Shown here one piece after another: positions 26,823 through 36,020 of a stretch of 64,000 bases of DNA (the stretch's first letter is position 1; every line of letters begins with the position of its first letter). This stretch comes from JAKVCB01 sp963578605 (GTDB taxonomy: Bacteria > Planctomycetota > Planctomycetia > Pirellulales > Lacipirellulaceae). The notes below the pieces were generated by a model. The model ran no database searches and was not told the origin of the DNA. It worked only from the letters and a program-made list of their open reading frames with translations. The stretch lies in the NCBI GenBank assembly GCA_963578605.1, contig CAUZEA010000009.1, forward strand, positions 29,396 through 93,395. Reading direction: 5' to 3'. The translations under genes and the position numbers were made by a program.

Positions 26823-27371
26823 ATGCAGGACGTTCATTCGATCCGGCTTCGGGGTCCCTGGCGGTTGGAACCGACCGGCCGCTTCCTGCCGGCAGACGTC
26901 GGTTTGCTTGAGCTCGTGCCGCAGGACTTGCCCGAAGCCCAAACGGCGAAAATGCCAGCCGACTGGTCGGCCGTCTGCGGGCCCGAGTATTGTGGGCAGG
27001 TGCGATACACGCGTCGTTTTCACAAGCCCCAGGGTCTGGAAGATCGCGAAGCCGTGTGGCTGGTCGTCGAGCCTGCCCGGTCCCACGCCGAAGTTTGGCT
27101 CAATGGCCAGCGGCTGGGCGAGCTGTTGCGCGGAGATTCCAGCTTGCGGATTGATGTCACAAAATTGCTCATCGACTTTAACGAACTGGCCATCGTGGTC
27201 ACCCATCCGGCCGTTGAAAACCCCGTTGACAAGCCCTATAGCGTTGACAAGCCCAGCAGAGTTGACAAGCCCTGTAGAGTTGACAAGCCCAAGAGAGCGG
27301 TCCACGGTGCCCTCGCCTCAGAGCCTGGAGGTTTGGTGGGAGAGGTTCGCCTGGAGATAGGAGTTCCCTGA
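26823..27371 (+). CDS. Glycoside-hydrolase-family-2-like sugar-binding domain protein
   Basis: The 182-residue product resembles the jelly-roll sugar-binding domain of family 2 glycosidases. It shows RLRGPWRLEP at the start, VRYTRRFHKP, then AVWLVVEPARSHAEVWLNGQ followed by RLGELLRGDSSLRIDVTKLL and a GGLVGEVRLEI ending. No catalytic barrel is present, so it is a stand-alone binding module or a truncated enzyme. Residues about 135-158 are four VDKP hexapeptide repeats that interrupt the domain before its last strand. A GTG at 26745 would add 26 residues. Its stop overlaps the DUF1080 gene start (TGATG), so the two are coupled and probably act on the same carbohydrate. Confidence 0.65.
   Translation: MQDVHSIRLRGPWRLEPTGRFLPADVGLLELVPQDLPEAQTAKMPADWSAVCGPEYCGQVRYTRRFHKPQGLEDREAVWLVVEPARSHAEVWLNGQRLGELLRGDSSLRIDVTKLLIDFNELAIVVTHPAVENPVDKPYSVDKPSRVDKPCRVDKPKRAVHGALASEPGGLVGEVRLEIGVP
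27226..27297 (+). repeat. Four 18-base in-frame tandem repeats
   Basis: The unit GTTGACAAGCCC plus six variable bases occurs four times without a gap. It encodes VDKPYS, VDKPSR, VDKPCR and VDKPKR inside the sugar-binding-like gene. The first 12 bases are identical in all four copies and only the last six drift. The copy number is a multiple of three bases, so change would not break the frame. Confidence 0.9.
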
Positions 27372-28576
27372 TGGCCAAGGTCTCGATGGTTACCAATTGC
27401 TTTCTCGTGGCTGGCAGTCTGCTGGTGCCCTCGGCCGTCGTGGGGCAACCGCCCAATTTGCTTTCACCGGCGCAGCTCTCGGCAGGTTGGATTGAGCTTT
27501 TTGACGGGCAGTCTCTGTTTGGTTGGCAGCCGACCAGCGAGGCCAACTGGAAGGTGGTGGATGGGACGATCCGGGTCACCGAAGGTGAGCCTGGTTTTTT
27601 GATGACGACCACCGAGTTTGCCAACTACGAGCTCCACGTGGAGTTCCAGGCCACAGCCGGGACCAACAGCGGGATTTTCTTGCGAACCCCCTTCGTGCCA
27701 ACCGATCCGCAGCAAGACTGCTACGAACTGAATATTGCACCACCGGACAATCCCTTTCCGACCGGCAGCCTGGTGGGCAGGGTGCTGGGTGACTCGGTTC
27801 CCAAGGTCACCTCAGGCGAGCCTCGATGGCACGAATTCCTGGTACGGGCCGAAGGGCCACGCATCGTGGTGCACCTCGATGGCCGGCCGGTGGTTGACTA
27901 CGACGACCCGCACCCGGTTTTGCGGGGGCGGATCGGTTTGCAGTTTCGTGAAGGGGCGATCGCTTTTCGGAATGTATGGTTGCGACCGCTTGGTTTAGAG
28001 TCGATCTTTAACGGTCGCGATCTTAGCGGTTGGGATACGAACCGCACTGAAAAGAGCCGTTTTGAAGTGACCAAGGCTGGTGAGCTGCACGTAACAGATG
28101 GCCCCGGGCAGTTGGAGTTTGAGGGAACCTACGGCGATTTTGTACTTCAGCTCGAATGTTTTGTGGCGGGGGATGGTTTGAACTCAGGTATTTTCTTCCG
28201 TTGTATTCCGGGCGACATGATGAACGGCTATGAGAGCCAGATTCACAATGGTTTTCGCGACGGGGGTCCCACTCAACCGGTCGATTGCGGCACGGGCGGG
28301 ATTTTTCGCCGGCAGAATGCACGGCGGGTGATCGCGCGCGATCATGCCTGGTTCACCAAGACGATCATTGCCGACGGTCATCACATGGCGGTTTGGGTCG
28401 ACGGCTATCCAGTGAGCGACTGGACCGATACCCGCCCCCCGCATGCCAACCCCCGCAAAGGCCGGCGCAAGAAGGCGGGGACGCTCGCCATCCAGGGGCA
28501 TGATCCCACGACCGATTTGCGGTTTCGTGACTTACGGATTGGCGAGTTGCCGCCTGCTCGGTCCCGTTCCAAGTAA
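27371..28576 (+). CDS. Secreted protein with two DUF1080 (3-keto-disaccharide hydrolase) domains
   Basis: This 401-residue protein has an N-terminal signal peptide (FLVAGSLLVPSAVVGQ). Two tandem DUF1080 concanavalin-like domains follow. The first is about 35-205, with WIELFDGQSLFGWQPTSEAN and NSGIFLRTPF. The second is about 210-395, with ESIFNGRDLSGWDTNRTEKS, NSGIFFRCIPG and a closing LRFRDLRIGELP. The family is greatly expanded in planctomycetes, and some members cleave 3-keto-glycosides. Its start overlaps the stop of the sugar-binding-like gene. It probably works in the periplasm or outside the cell on a plant- or algal-type glycan; the substrate cannot be read from the sequence. Confidence 0.88.
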   Translation: MAKVSMVTNCFLVAGSLLVPSAVVGQPPNLLSPAQLSAGWIELFDGQSLFGWQPTSEANWKVVDGTIRVTEGEPGFLMTTTEFANYELHVEFQATAGTNSGIFLRTPFVPTDPQQDCYELNIAPPDNPFPTGSLVGRVLGDSVPKVTSGEPRWHEFLVRAEGPRIVVHLDGRPVVDYDDPHPVLRGRIGLQFREGAIAFRNVWLRPLGLESIFNGRDLSGWDTNRTEKSRFEVTKAGELHVTDGPGQLEFEGTYGDFVLQLECFVAGDGLNSGIFFRCIPGDMMNGYESQIHNGFRDGGPTQPVDCGTGGIFRRQNARRVIARDHAWFTKTIIADGHHMAVWVDGYPVSDWTDTRPPHANPRKGRRKKAGTLAIQGHDPTTDLRFRDLRIGELPPARSRSK

Positions 28577-28652
28577 ACCGGTTCGTTCCTGGCGAAATCA
28601 GCCCAGGGTTTTCTGCTCTCGGTGTTGTGCGGCGGCAAAACTGGTTCTTTCT

Positions 28653-29045
28653 CTACCTGTTCGGCAAATGACCCAGGTGAAAGTGGCTTTCCAGCACCAT
28701 TTGCCGACCGACCCAAATAGATCGTTGTCGAACCAACCCGGGCAGGATGGTTCGCGCCAACCGGTGCGGGTCGAGATTGGTTGACATCGCATGGCGGAGC
28801 ACGATCGAGCCGGGGCGCTGGAGGACCCGCGCGATTTCATGAAGTGCTGCTTTTCTGAGGGGGGTTCGCTCGACAATGATCTGATCGACTGAGTGATCAG
28901 GGAGGGGAATAGCATCGGCTCGTCCCGAAATGTGCCGCGGTATGGGTGTGCCGCGACGAGGGTTGAGTGTTCTTACCCGACTGGGGTTAAGATTCCAGGC
29001 GTGTGGATGTGCGCCTTCGCCACCGATATCGAGTATGAATGCCAT
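28653..29045 (-). CDS. Small SAM-methyltransferase-like protein
   Basis: A 130-residue product starts FILDIGGEGAHPHAWNLNPS, which resembles the SAM-binding first strand and glycine loop (D-x-G-x-G). ADAIPLPDHSVDQIIVERTP follows, which is the class I methyltransferase motif II region, and then a helix ALHEIARVLQRPGSIVLRHA, the usual post-motif III. The fold is shorter than a full methyltransferase (normally over 200 residues) because the substrate-binding part is missing. It could be a minimal enzyme or a fragment. It is convergent with the DUF1080 gene. Confidence 0.55.
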   Translation of the reverse strand: MAFILDIGGEGAHPHAWNLNPSRVRTLNPRRGTPIPRHISGRADAIPLPDHSVDQIIVERTPLRKAALHEIARVLQRPGSIVLRHAMSTNLDPHRLARTILPGLVRQRSIWVGRQMVLESHFHLGHLPNR

Positions 29046-29054
29046 CGGCCCCAT

Positions 29055-29463
29055 TGTAGAGTTCTGAGGACGGGTTTGCAGGAGCGGTTTACGCCGCGTC
29101 TGGCCGGGAGTTTGCCACCGTTGGTGGCGGGACCAGACAAGCTGTTGGAGAAACTTTTCTCCAGTTTACATGACCCGGCCTTTGGCCGTCTGTGAGTTGC
29201 TTGAGGTTGCGACCACCCTGCTGTCACGTCATAGTATCCGACGATGCTGTACGGCATTCCGTTGGCTGCGAGGTGCGCGGTTCGGCTGGTCCTTGTCGCC
29301 GGGAGCAGGTTGCTCAGAAATGAATTCTGTGGGCGGATCCATAGAATCGGTAGATTTTGACACGAGAAGTTCTGATTAGCCAGTTTCTGGTTATTTCGAC
29401 TTTCTTTATGTTGTTGGTAACGTGTGACTTCCTGTTGGTTATCATGGAGGCGGGACTTCTCTC
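29055..29463. other. Intergenic region upstream of the amino-acid permease
   Basis: About 400 bases with no supportable gene; the small frames here have no family features. It should carry the permease promoter. A GGAGG sits about 11 bases before the permease ATG. Confidence 0.3.
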
Positions 29464-30915
29464 ATGAGTGAATCACGGGTTCAACCGAAACGAACACTGA
29501 CAGTCTTTGCCCTGGTGATGATCACTACGGGGGTCATTACGAGTATCCACGGCGCCCCGTCGATGGCCGAGTACGGGTTCAGCCTGGTCTTCATCTATCT
29601 GTTCGTGGCGGTGGTATTTCTTTTGCCTTCGGCATTGATCTCGGCAGAACTTGCAACCGGCTGGCCGGAGGATGGGGGCGTCTACGTCTGGGTCAAGGAG
29701 GCTTTTGGAGAGCGGCTCGGTTTTGTGGCGGTCTGGGCGCAATGGATTGAGAACGTCATCTGGTTCCCGTCGATTCTCACATGCACCGTCCTGTGCGCAG
29801 CTTATGGGTTTGATCCCCGGTTGGCGGACAATGCTGAGTTTATCTTTATTGGCATCAACGGCGTGTTTTGGTTGCTGACGATCACTAATCTCTTCGGCAT
29901 GCGGACTTCGGGCACGGTGGCAACGATTTGTACGATCTTTGGTCGAATTATTCCGATCCTCTTTATGTTCGGGCTTGCCTGGGTCTACATGGCTAAAGGC
30001 AACCCTATGTTAGTCGAATTTACCTGGAACAAATTCGTTCCGGACCTGGGAGACACGAACAAGCTTTCGTTCATCGTGGGGGCATTTCTCACGTTTGCCG
30101 GCATCGAGGCGTCGGCCTCGAACGCCGCTTCGGCCAAAAACCCGCGCCGCGATTATCCGATCGCCATCATTGTCTCGGCCTGTATTGCCCTGGTGCTGGT
30201 GACTCTCATCGCGCTCTCGATTGCGATGGTCTTGCCGCAGGACCAGATCAAACTCGACGCAGGCATCATGCAGGCAATTAAGGTGATGTTCGAACAGGTA
30301 GGAATCAGCAGGCTGTTTCCACTGGCCGGGTTGATTATTGCCTTGGGGATGTTGGGTGAAATCAATAACTGGATTCCGGCTCCCACGCGAGGGCTGCTGG
30401 TCGCCGGTCGGGATGGGGCGTTGTCGAAGTTCTGGCAGCGGGAAAACAAGTACGCTGTCCACTTGAGGATTCTCATTTTTCAGGGAGTTCTATTTTCGGC
30501 GATCTCCACGATGTATCTGGTCTTGGGAAATGTTCAGATTGCCTTCTGGTTAATGAATGTGATCCCCACGATGCTCTATATCATCATGTATTTTTTGATG
30601 TTTTTTGCTGCAGTCCGGCTCCGCTACACCCATCCGGAAGTTCCCCGTCGGTACCGGGTACCCTTTGGCAATGTAGGAATCTGGATGTTGGCCGTGGTGG
30701 GTTCGATCGCAGGAGCCGTTGCGATTGTTTTTGCATTCATTCCCCCCAAGCAGGTGCCGGCTGACGGACGCGTCACTTACATTAGCGTGGTCACGATCGG
30801 TTTTCTCGTCTTCACCATTATGCCGTTTGTGATCTACGCGCTGCGGCGCCCCGAATGGCGGACTGTTTCGGACGAAGACTCAAGTGCCGCCGACGGCGGG
30901 CGCGACTTGACATAG
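29464..30915 (+). CDS. APC-superfamily amino-acid permease (GadC/XasA-like)
   Basis: This 483-residue inner-membrane transporter has about twelve hydrophobic segments. The APC signature is in the first helices (ITSIHGAPSMAEYGFSLVF, then AELATGWPEDGGVYVWVKEA), and AFLTFAGIEASASNAASAKN with the partner KNPRRDYPIAI lies near the middle. The loops resemble glutamate/GABA antiporters, but substrate cannot be fixed from sequence. It ends 66 bases from the ALDH7-type gene on the other strand and faces a saccharopine/lysine dehydrogenase, so lysine, 2-aminoadipate or glutamate are reasonable candidates. GGAGG lies about 11 bases before the ATG. Confidence 0.9.
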   Translation: MSESRVQPKRTLTVFALVMITTGVITSIHGAPSMAEYGFSLVFIYLFVAVVFLLPSALISAELATGWPEDGGVYVWVKEAFGERLGFVAVWAQWIENVIWFPSILTCTVLCAAYGFDPRLADNAEFIFIGINGVFWLLTITNLFGMRTSGTVATICTIFGRIIPILFMFGLAWVYMAKGNPMLVEFTWNKFVPDLGDTNKLSFIVGAFLTFAGIEASASNAASAKNPRRDYPIAIIVSACIALVLVTLIALSIAMVLPQDQIKLDAGIMQAIKVMFEQVGISRLFPLAGLIIALGMLGEINNWIPAPTRGLLVAGRDGALSKFWQRENKYAVHLRILIFQGVLFSAISTMYLVLGNVQIAFWLMNVIPTMLYIIMYFLMFFAAVRLRYTHPEVPRRYRVPFGNVGIWMLAVVGSIAGAVAIVFAFIPPKQVPADGRVTYISVVTIGFLVFTIMPFVIYALRRPEWRTVSDEDSSAADGGRDLT

Positions 30916-30927
30916 CGGCACTGAATG

Positions 30928-30961
30928 TTTTGCGGGCCCGGAAGTTGTGGGAGCCCGAAAA
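30928..30961. terminator. Hairpin between convergent permease and ALDH genes
   Basis: TTTTGCGGGC (30928-30937) can pair with GCCCGAAAA (30953-30961) with one bulged G. It lies at a convergent gene end, but no T tract follows the stem on either strand. A shared termination or transcript-stabilising hairpin is possible. Confidence 0.3.
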
Positions 30962-30981
30962 GTGGCAAGCCGGTTGGGATC

Positions 30982-32520
30982 TTACACGTCGAAGCGAATA
31001 CCCTGGGCCAGCGGCAGTTCGCCAGAATAGTTGACCGTGTTGGTAGCCCGACGCATGTACGTCTTCCAGGCGTCGCTGCCCGACTCCCGTCCGCCTCCGG
31101 TCTCCTTTTCGCCGCCAAACGCGCCTCCAATTTCGGCCCCACTGGTGCCGATGTTCACGTTCACAATGCCACAGTCCGAACCTGCCGCAGCACAAAAATA
31201 TTCGGCTTCGGCTGCGTCGCGGGTGAGAATGGCCGAGGAGAGGCCTTGTGGAACGTCGTTGTGCACCCTCATCGCGCCGTCCAGGTCCTCGTAGCGGGTG
31301 ACATAGAGAATCGGGGCAAATGTTTCTTGCTGCAAAATAGGAGCATCGGCGGCAATTTCTACCAGCGCCGGCTGCACATAGATACCACCGATCGGGACCG
31401 CCTCGGTGACTCGACCACCGCCGTAGACCGTGCCGCCCTGCGAACGGGCTTCCTCCAGCGCGGCCTCCATCGCCGCATCCGCCCGCGCGTCAACCAACGG
31501 GCCAACCAGCGTCGAAGGATCGGTTGGATCGCCAATCGGCAGGCTTTCGTAAACCTTGCGCAAGCGCTGAACTAAGTCATCGGCGATCGATTTGTGGACA
31601 ATCAACCGTCGCAGCGTGGTACACCGCTGGCCACAGGTTCCGACGGCCGAAAATGTGATCGACCGGACAGCCAGTTCCAGGTCAGCCGATGGGCAGACAA
31701 TCATCCCGTTGTTACCCCCCAGTTCCAGCAGCGAACGACCCAGCCGCTGGGCGACCGTCACCGCGACCGCGCGGCCCATCGGTACCGAGCCGGTCGCCGA
31801 AACCAGTGGCAAGCGGTGGTCGGCGGCCAGCTGCTTGCCGGTCTCGGCACCACCCACCACCAGTTGCGAGATACCTGGCGGGATGTCGTCGAATTCTGCC
31901 ACCACCGTCTGCAACAGAGACTGGCAGGCAATGGCGGTGAGTGGGGTTTTTTCAGACGGTTTCCAGACCACCGGATCGCCACAGACCCAGGCAATCGCTG
32001 CGTTCCAGGCCCAGACGGCGACCGGAAAATTAAACGCCGAAATCACACCCACCGGTCCCAGCGGGTGCCACTGTTCGGCCAGCCGGTGACCGGCCCTCTC
32101 GCTGGCCATCGTCTTGCCGTAGAGCTGGCGGCTGAGCCCAACCGCAAAGTCGCAGATGTCGATCATTTCCTGCACTTCGCCCACTGCCTCGGCCGTGATT
32201 TTTCCGGTCTCGAGGGTCACCAGCTGGCCAAGTTCGGCCTGGTGCGCGCGAAGTTGCCCGCCAAATCGTCGTACCAGTTCACCGCGGCGGGGTGCTGGCC
32301 GGGTGCGAAAATGCACAAATGCCTCGGCTGCGGAGGCGATCGCTTGATCGGTCTGTTCGGACGTGGCCATCGTCAACTCGGCGAGACATTTCCCGTCGAT
32401 GGGCGAACAGACCGCAAGCGATTCACCCGCTCCTGGTTGCCAGGTCCCCCCGCAGGAGACTCCGTGGGGAGGGTTCTGAACCCCCAGTCCTTTGAGCAGC
32501 GATTCGATGTTGTTCGCCAT
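30982..32520 (-). CDS. ALDH7-type aldehyde dehydrogenase (2-aminoadipate semialdehyde dehydrogenase)
   Basis: The enzyme oxidises 2-aminoadipate 6-semialdehyde (or its cyclic form piperideine-6-carboxylate) to 2-aminoadipate with NAD(P). The 512 residues show GPVGVISAFNFPVAVWAWNA, the catalytic glutamate in LELGGNNGMIV (Glu266), and the catalytic cysteine in VGTCGQRCTTLRRLIVH (Cys300). GNNGMIV together with GQRCTTLRRL is the antiquitin (ALDH7) pattern rather than that of succinate-semialdehyde or betaine aldehyde enzymes. It follows the saccharopine/lysine dehydrogenase by about 170 bases on the same strand. Together they make the last two steps of lysine to 2-aminoadipate. Confidence 0.93.
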   Translation of the reverse strand: MANNIESLLKGLGVQNPPHGVSCGGTWQPGAGESLAVCSPIDGKCLAELTMATSEQTDQAIASAAEAFVHFRTRPAPRRGELVRRFGGQLRAHQAELGQLVTLETGKITAEAVGEVQEMIDICDFAVGLSRQLYGKTMASERAGHRLAEQWHPLGPVGVISAFNFPVAVWAWNAAIAWVCGDPVVWKPSEKTPLTAIACQSLLQTVVAEFDDIPPGISQLVVGGAETGKQLAADHRLPLVSATGSVPMGRAVAVTVAQRLGRSLLELGGNNGMIVCPSADLELAVRSITFSAVGTCGQRCTTLRRLIVHKSIADDLVQRLRKVYESLPIGDPTDPSTLVGPLVDARADAAMEAALEEARSQGGTVYGGGRVTEAVPIGGIYVQPALVEIAADAPILQQETFAPILYVTRYEDLDGAMRVHNDVPQGLSSAILTRDAAEAEYFCAAAGSDCGIVNVNIGTSGAEIGGAFGGEKETGGGRESGSDAWKTYMRRATNTVNYSGELPLAQGIRFDV

Positions 32521-32689
32521 GGGACCTGCTTTTCTTACGGTTGCTTTGAGGTGGCTAAAATGACAACTGGTGCAGTCGGTGGTGCTTTACGGTCGGAATG
32601 ACCGATTGGCCGGAGTTGGGAACCGGTTGGTTTGTGGATGGCGGCGACGACAAAATCTGAATCATCGGGCGATCCCCTCAACGGTTCCA

Positions 32690-33811
32690 TTAAGCAGAGC
32701 TGGTGCTCCGATTAAACGCGGTGGTCAACTGGGAATCATAGATTTTGCCGAACCGATTGGCCAGAAAACTATCAAAGTCAACCTGTTCCTGGGCTACGAA
32801 ACCCTGGGAGGGGAGCTCGCCAGCCACATGCAAATCGACGACGGTCGAGAGACCGGCCGCGGTAGTTATCTGGATGGCACTCCAGCGATCGTCTTCGATT
32901 TGGTGGTGATAGATTTTGCGGGCGTCGCTGATCTGAACGAACTGATCTTCCCGCCATCCGGTGACGGTGCAGAAGGTGATGACGACATCCTGGAAGGTGA
33001 TCGGCAGTGACTTCTCCAAAATATCTTTCATGACGTCACGTCGGTCACCAAGTCTCAGTTCCCGAACCAGCATCAATGCGAGATCACGATGCCCCAGGTA
33101 GCGGACCGTTTTATAGTTCAGTTCCCGGACTTTGTTTTCAAGCGTTTCACAAAGGGTGCCCAGCCCACCGCTGGTGTTAAAGGCTTCGTAGCGGACTCCA
33201 TCGAGAGAAAAGTGTTCAAGACCTTCCAGCGCCAGCACGTCAATACGTCGCCCATCGTGGACCGCTTCGCATGGATTGCAATATTCGTTGATCAGGCCGT
33301 CAGTTGACCAGGTCAGGTTATATTTGAGGGCGCCGGTCGGAAATTGGGGCAACGCCCCGACCCGCATCCGCACGCTATCGAGTCGCTCAAACTTTTTGGT
33401 CAGATGATTGGCGACGATCGAGATGAAACCGGGTGCCAGGCCACATTGGGGCATAAAGATTTGTCCTGGCTTTGCCTGTTCGGCAAAAGCTCGCACGCGG
33501 CGGGTGGTGACCACGTCTTCAGTCAAATCAAAATAACTGATACCGGCGGCCAAAGCGGTTTCGGCGATCAGCGGGTTATATTGGTAGCTCAGCGCCGAAA
33601 TGACCGTATCGCGGTGCTCCATCGCCTGGGCCAATTCCCCGGCATTGGTGGCATCGATGGTTTGCACACGGATATCGAGTTGTTTGCCCAGTCGCTCTAC
33701 CACCTCCTGGTTGGCATCGGCGACGACCAGCTCGTATTCGCCCGTGCCGACCAATTGGTGGGCGATCATCCGCCCAATTTTTCCAGCGCCTAGCAGCAAA
33801 ACGCGATGCAT
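32690..33811 (-). CDS. Saccharopine dehydrogenase / L-lysine 6-dehydrogenase family protein
   Basis: The product has 373 residues from the ATG at 33811, which has AGGAAGG about 10 bases upstream. It shows the Rossmann loop HRVLLLGAGKIGRMIAHQL, then SYFDLTEDVVTTRRVRAFAE and QCGLAPGFISIVANHLTKKF, the standard core of the LYS9-type saccharopine dehydrogenases. NLTWSTDGLINEYCNPCEA is the segment shared with bacterial L-lysine 6-dehydrogenases. Both give 2-aminoadipate semialdehyde, one from saccharopine and one directly from lysine. No lysine-ketoglutarate reductase domain is present, which slightly favours the lysine 6-dehydrogenase reading. The ALDH7 gene downstream would take the product. Confidence 0.9.
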   Translation of the reverse strand: MHRVLLLGAGKIGRMIAHQLVGTGEYELVVADANQEVVERLGKQLDIRVQTIDATNAGELAQAMEHRDTVISALSYQYNPLIAETALAAGISYFDLTEDVVTTRRVRAFAEQAKPGQIFMPQCGLAPGFISIVANHLTKKFERLDSVRMRVGALPQFPTGALKYNLTWSTDGLINEYCNPCEAVHDGRRIDVLALEGLEHFSLDGVRYEAFNTSGGLGTLCETLENKVRELNYKTVRYLGHRDLALMLVRELRLGDRRDVMKDILEKSLPITFQDVVITFCTVTGWREDQFVQISDARKIYHHQIEDDRWSAIQITTAAGLSTVVDLHVAGELPSQGFVAQEQVDFDSFLANRFGKIYDSQLTTAFNRSTSSA

Positions 33812-34056
33812 GGAGTTGTTGCCTTCCTGTTGAAGTGAGAGGGTCGTTCTGGTGACACTCTTTCTGCCCTGAGCCGGTCTGCCGGCCAAAGAAAACCAAC
33901 AACCTGCCAGAACATTGTGGACGGCATTCAAAGCGACTGCTATGGGGCTGGAACGATTTTTCCGCACGCCCCTGTCCGCCAGTCGGCACCCGAACCAGTC
34001 CCCGAGTCACAAAAATCTCCCGAAATTCTTGGCGCGGATAAGGTGTTACGGTTGTT

Positions 34057-35865
34057 ATGCTTTTGCCGATATTGCCGAGAGGGGGAGCCTCAGGCTCTTG
34101 CCGGACTGACGGCACTGCCGTCGGATTGCTTCCTGGTAAGGTGAACGGTTGGTTGGCCTCCGCCTTGTCAGGTCGTTGCGTCTCAACCGGAACGAGGGTG
34201 GTTTTGCATTTGTCTCGGCAGTTTCTTGTGGGTTGGCTGATCGCACGCGGCTTTCCCGCACGGCAAACCGTGCAAGGTTGGCTCGTGGCGACGCTTGCCG
34301 GTGGCGTGGTTTTATGGGCACCACCAGCGGTGGCAGCACCGCCAGCAAGCGGGCAGCAGTTGCCTCCCTCCGATAGCAGACCGTATCCGCCGCCCAAGAT
34401 TCGCCGATTGCCACTGGTGAATTCGGAGGTCAGGGTGGCTCGTGCGGAGAGCCAATTTCTCACCTACGAACAGGTCAGGCAGCTCGAAAAACCAAGCCTT
34501 GCCGCGCCAACCGATTGGAGTTCGGATTGCCAGCCGTGTAAGGTTTGCTTTCCCCAGGCACCGAAGCCGCTCGATTTGGCAGGTCACCAGGTCGAAATTG
34601 GGGTAACCGGTTCACTGTGGTTTGACGGCCTGCACGACTTTCAGGCTATGGGAATGGATTCCGACGACCCCGACACTATACCACGCGAATTCATCCCAGC
34701 ATTAATTCCGGTAACTGGGATCGCTACCGAGCAGGACAACCGTACCGGTTTCAGTCCAAATCAAACGAACTTCGAGAGCTGGTTGCAAGCCCCCACCGAG
34801 TTGGGGCAGTTGCGGCTCTATACCAAACTCAATCTTGCCAAATACGCCACTTCGAACGACTTTCAAGTTTACAAGGCCTACGCTGAGTGGGGTTGGTTAA
34901 AGGCGGGTCTGGACTACACACTTTTTTTGAACCAGTCCGCAGCCCCCGACAATTTGGACTACGAAGGTCCCAATGCAATTCCTTATGTTCGCCCTCCGAA
35001 CATCAGCCTCAAGATACCACTGGAAGCATTTGCGTTGCCCACCGACCATTTTGTCGTCTTGGGGATGGAAACTTCGCCAGCCGACTTGACCGTGCCATAC
35101 CAGAACAGTGGCAGGAACTTCAGGCTCCGTCCCCAATACACTGTCGTGTTCAATGACGTTGAATTAGGAGCGGATTTGAAATATGACTGTGACACTGCCT
35201 CTGGTGATCCTCGATGTTATAGTACTGACGACCAATTACCCGCATTCATCAGCAAGTGGGTTTACCAGCCTGATTGGGCCCACATTGAACTGGCCGGTCT
35301 TTACCGTCAGATCCGCGCCGTTGGCATCCACAACTACCATTCGACGGTGAACGGTTGGGGAGTTGCATTGAGCGGTAAGATCGACACCTGGGGTAGTGAC
35401 AGCATCATCCTGGCTGGTCAAACTGGTCAGGCATTGGGTGCTTACAGCCAGGACACAGCCGGTCTTGGGCTCGATGCCGCGCCCATCAGTTCCGGCAATA
35501 CACCATTAAAAGCGATCGGAGCTATTGGTGCCTGGGCTGCCTACGAGCATTGGTGGACCAACGTGTTTCGCTCCACGGTCACCTACGGTTACTTGGCGCT
35601 TGATTCAGGATTCGCTCAGACTACAAACAAGCAGGGTACCTATCTGCACACCCATTACGCGAGCGCCAACATCATCTGGAGTCCGATTCCGTCGGTCGAT
35701 GTGGGCATGGCATACCTGTTCGGGATTCGCCGAATTACCGCTGAATCGTATGAAAACTTAAAACAATCAGGACAACCCCCTCCGTTCTATCGCGAGGCAA
35801 ACGACCACCGCCTCCAGGTAACCATTCGCTGGAACTTTGGTTACGAGAGCCCCAAGATCAAGTAG
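34057..35865 (+). CDS. DcaP-like outer-membrane porin
   Basis: The mature part reads as a beta-barrel of alternating aromatic strands. It carries VEIGVTGSLWFDGLHDFQAM, FSPNQTNFESWLQAPTELGQ, RLYTKLNLAKYATSND and an AYAEWGWLKAGLDYTLFLNQ strand pair that recalls the DcaP porin family. A signal peptide ends near PPAVAAPPAS (about 88-98), followed by a proline-rich, cysteine-containing stretch (CQPCKVCFP) before the barrel. The start is uncertain: the frame is open from an ATG at 34057, with alternative GTGs at 34141 and 34198 nearer the signal peptide. It is divergent from the lysine dehydrogenase and may take up amino acids or small organic acids. Confidence 0.75.
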   Translation: MLLPILPRGGASGSCRTDGTAVGLLPGKVNGWLASALSGRCVSTGTRVVLHLSRQFLVGWLIARGFPARQTVQGWLVATLAGGVVLWAPPAVAAPPASGQQLPPSDSRPYPPPKIRRLPLVNSEVRVARAESQFLTYEQVRQLEKPSLAAPTDWSSDCQPCKVCFPQAPKPLDLAGHQVEIGVTGSLWFDGLHDFQAMGMDSDDPDTIPREFIPALIPVTGIATEQDNRTGFSPNQTNFESWLQAPTELGQLRLYTKLNLAKYATSNDFQVYKAYAEWGWLKAGLDYTLFLNQSAAPDNLDYEGPNAIPYVRPPNISLKIPLEAFALPTDHFVVLGMETSPADLTVPYQNSGRNFRLRPQYTVVFNDVELGADLKYDCDTASGDPRCYSTDDQLPAFISKWVYQPDWAHIELAGLYRQIRAVGIHNYHSTVNGWGVALSGKIDTWGSDSIILAGQTGQALGAYSQDTAGLGLDAAPISSGNTPLKAIGAIGAWAAYEHWWTNVFRSTVTYGYLALDSGFAQTTNKQGTYLHTHYASANIIWSPIPSVDVGMAYLFGIRRITAESYENLKQSGQPPPFYREANDHRLQVTIRWNFGYESPKIK

Positions 35866-36020
35866 GGCGCGCAATTCGCCGATCCTTTTGTGGTCAACCG
35901 TAATCCTTTGGCTGCACGGTCAGCGGATAGAGGTGCACACTTTTCACACGCGAGCCCGAATCGTAGCCAGGGGTATCGTCGTCTCGCCGGTGGGGTGTGG
36001 TGGGTGGCGAACTCTGGCCT

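Noticed and set aside
27226..27297. Repeated TTGACA as tandem promoters
   Set aside because: The hexamers fall in phase with an 18-base coding repeat (VDKP), and no minus-10 elements follow at proper spacing.
31594..32601. Plus-strand open frame of 335 codons
   Set aside because: Antisense to the ALDH7-type gene, which has intact catalytic residues. No motif is seen in the antisense text.
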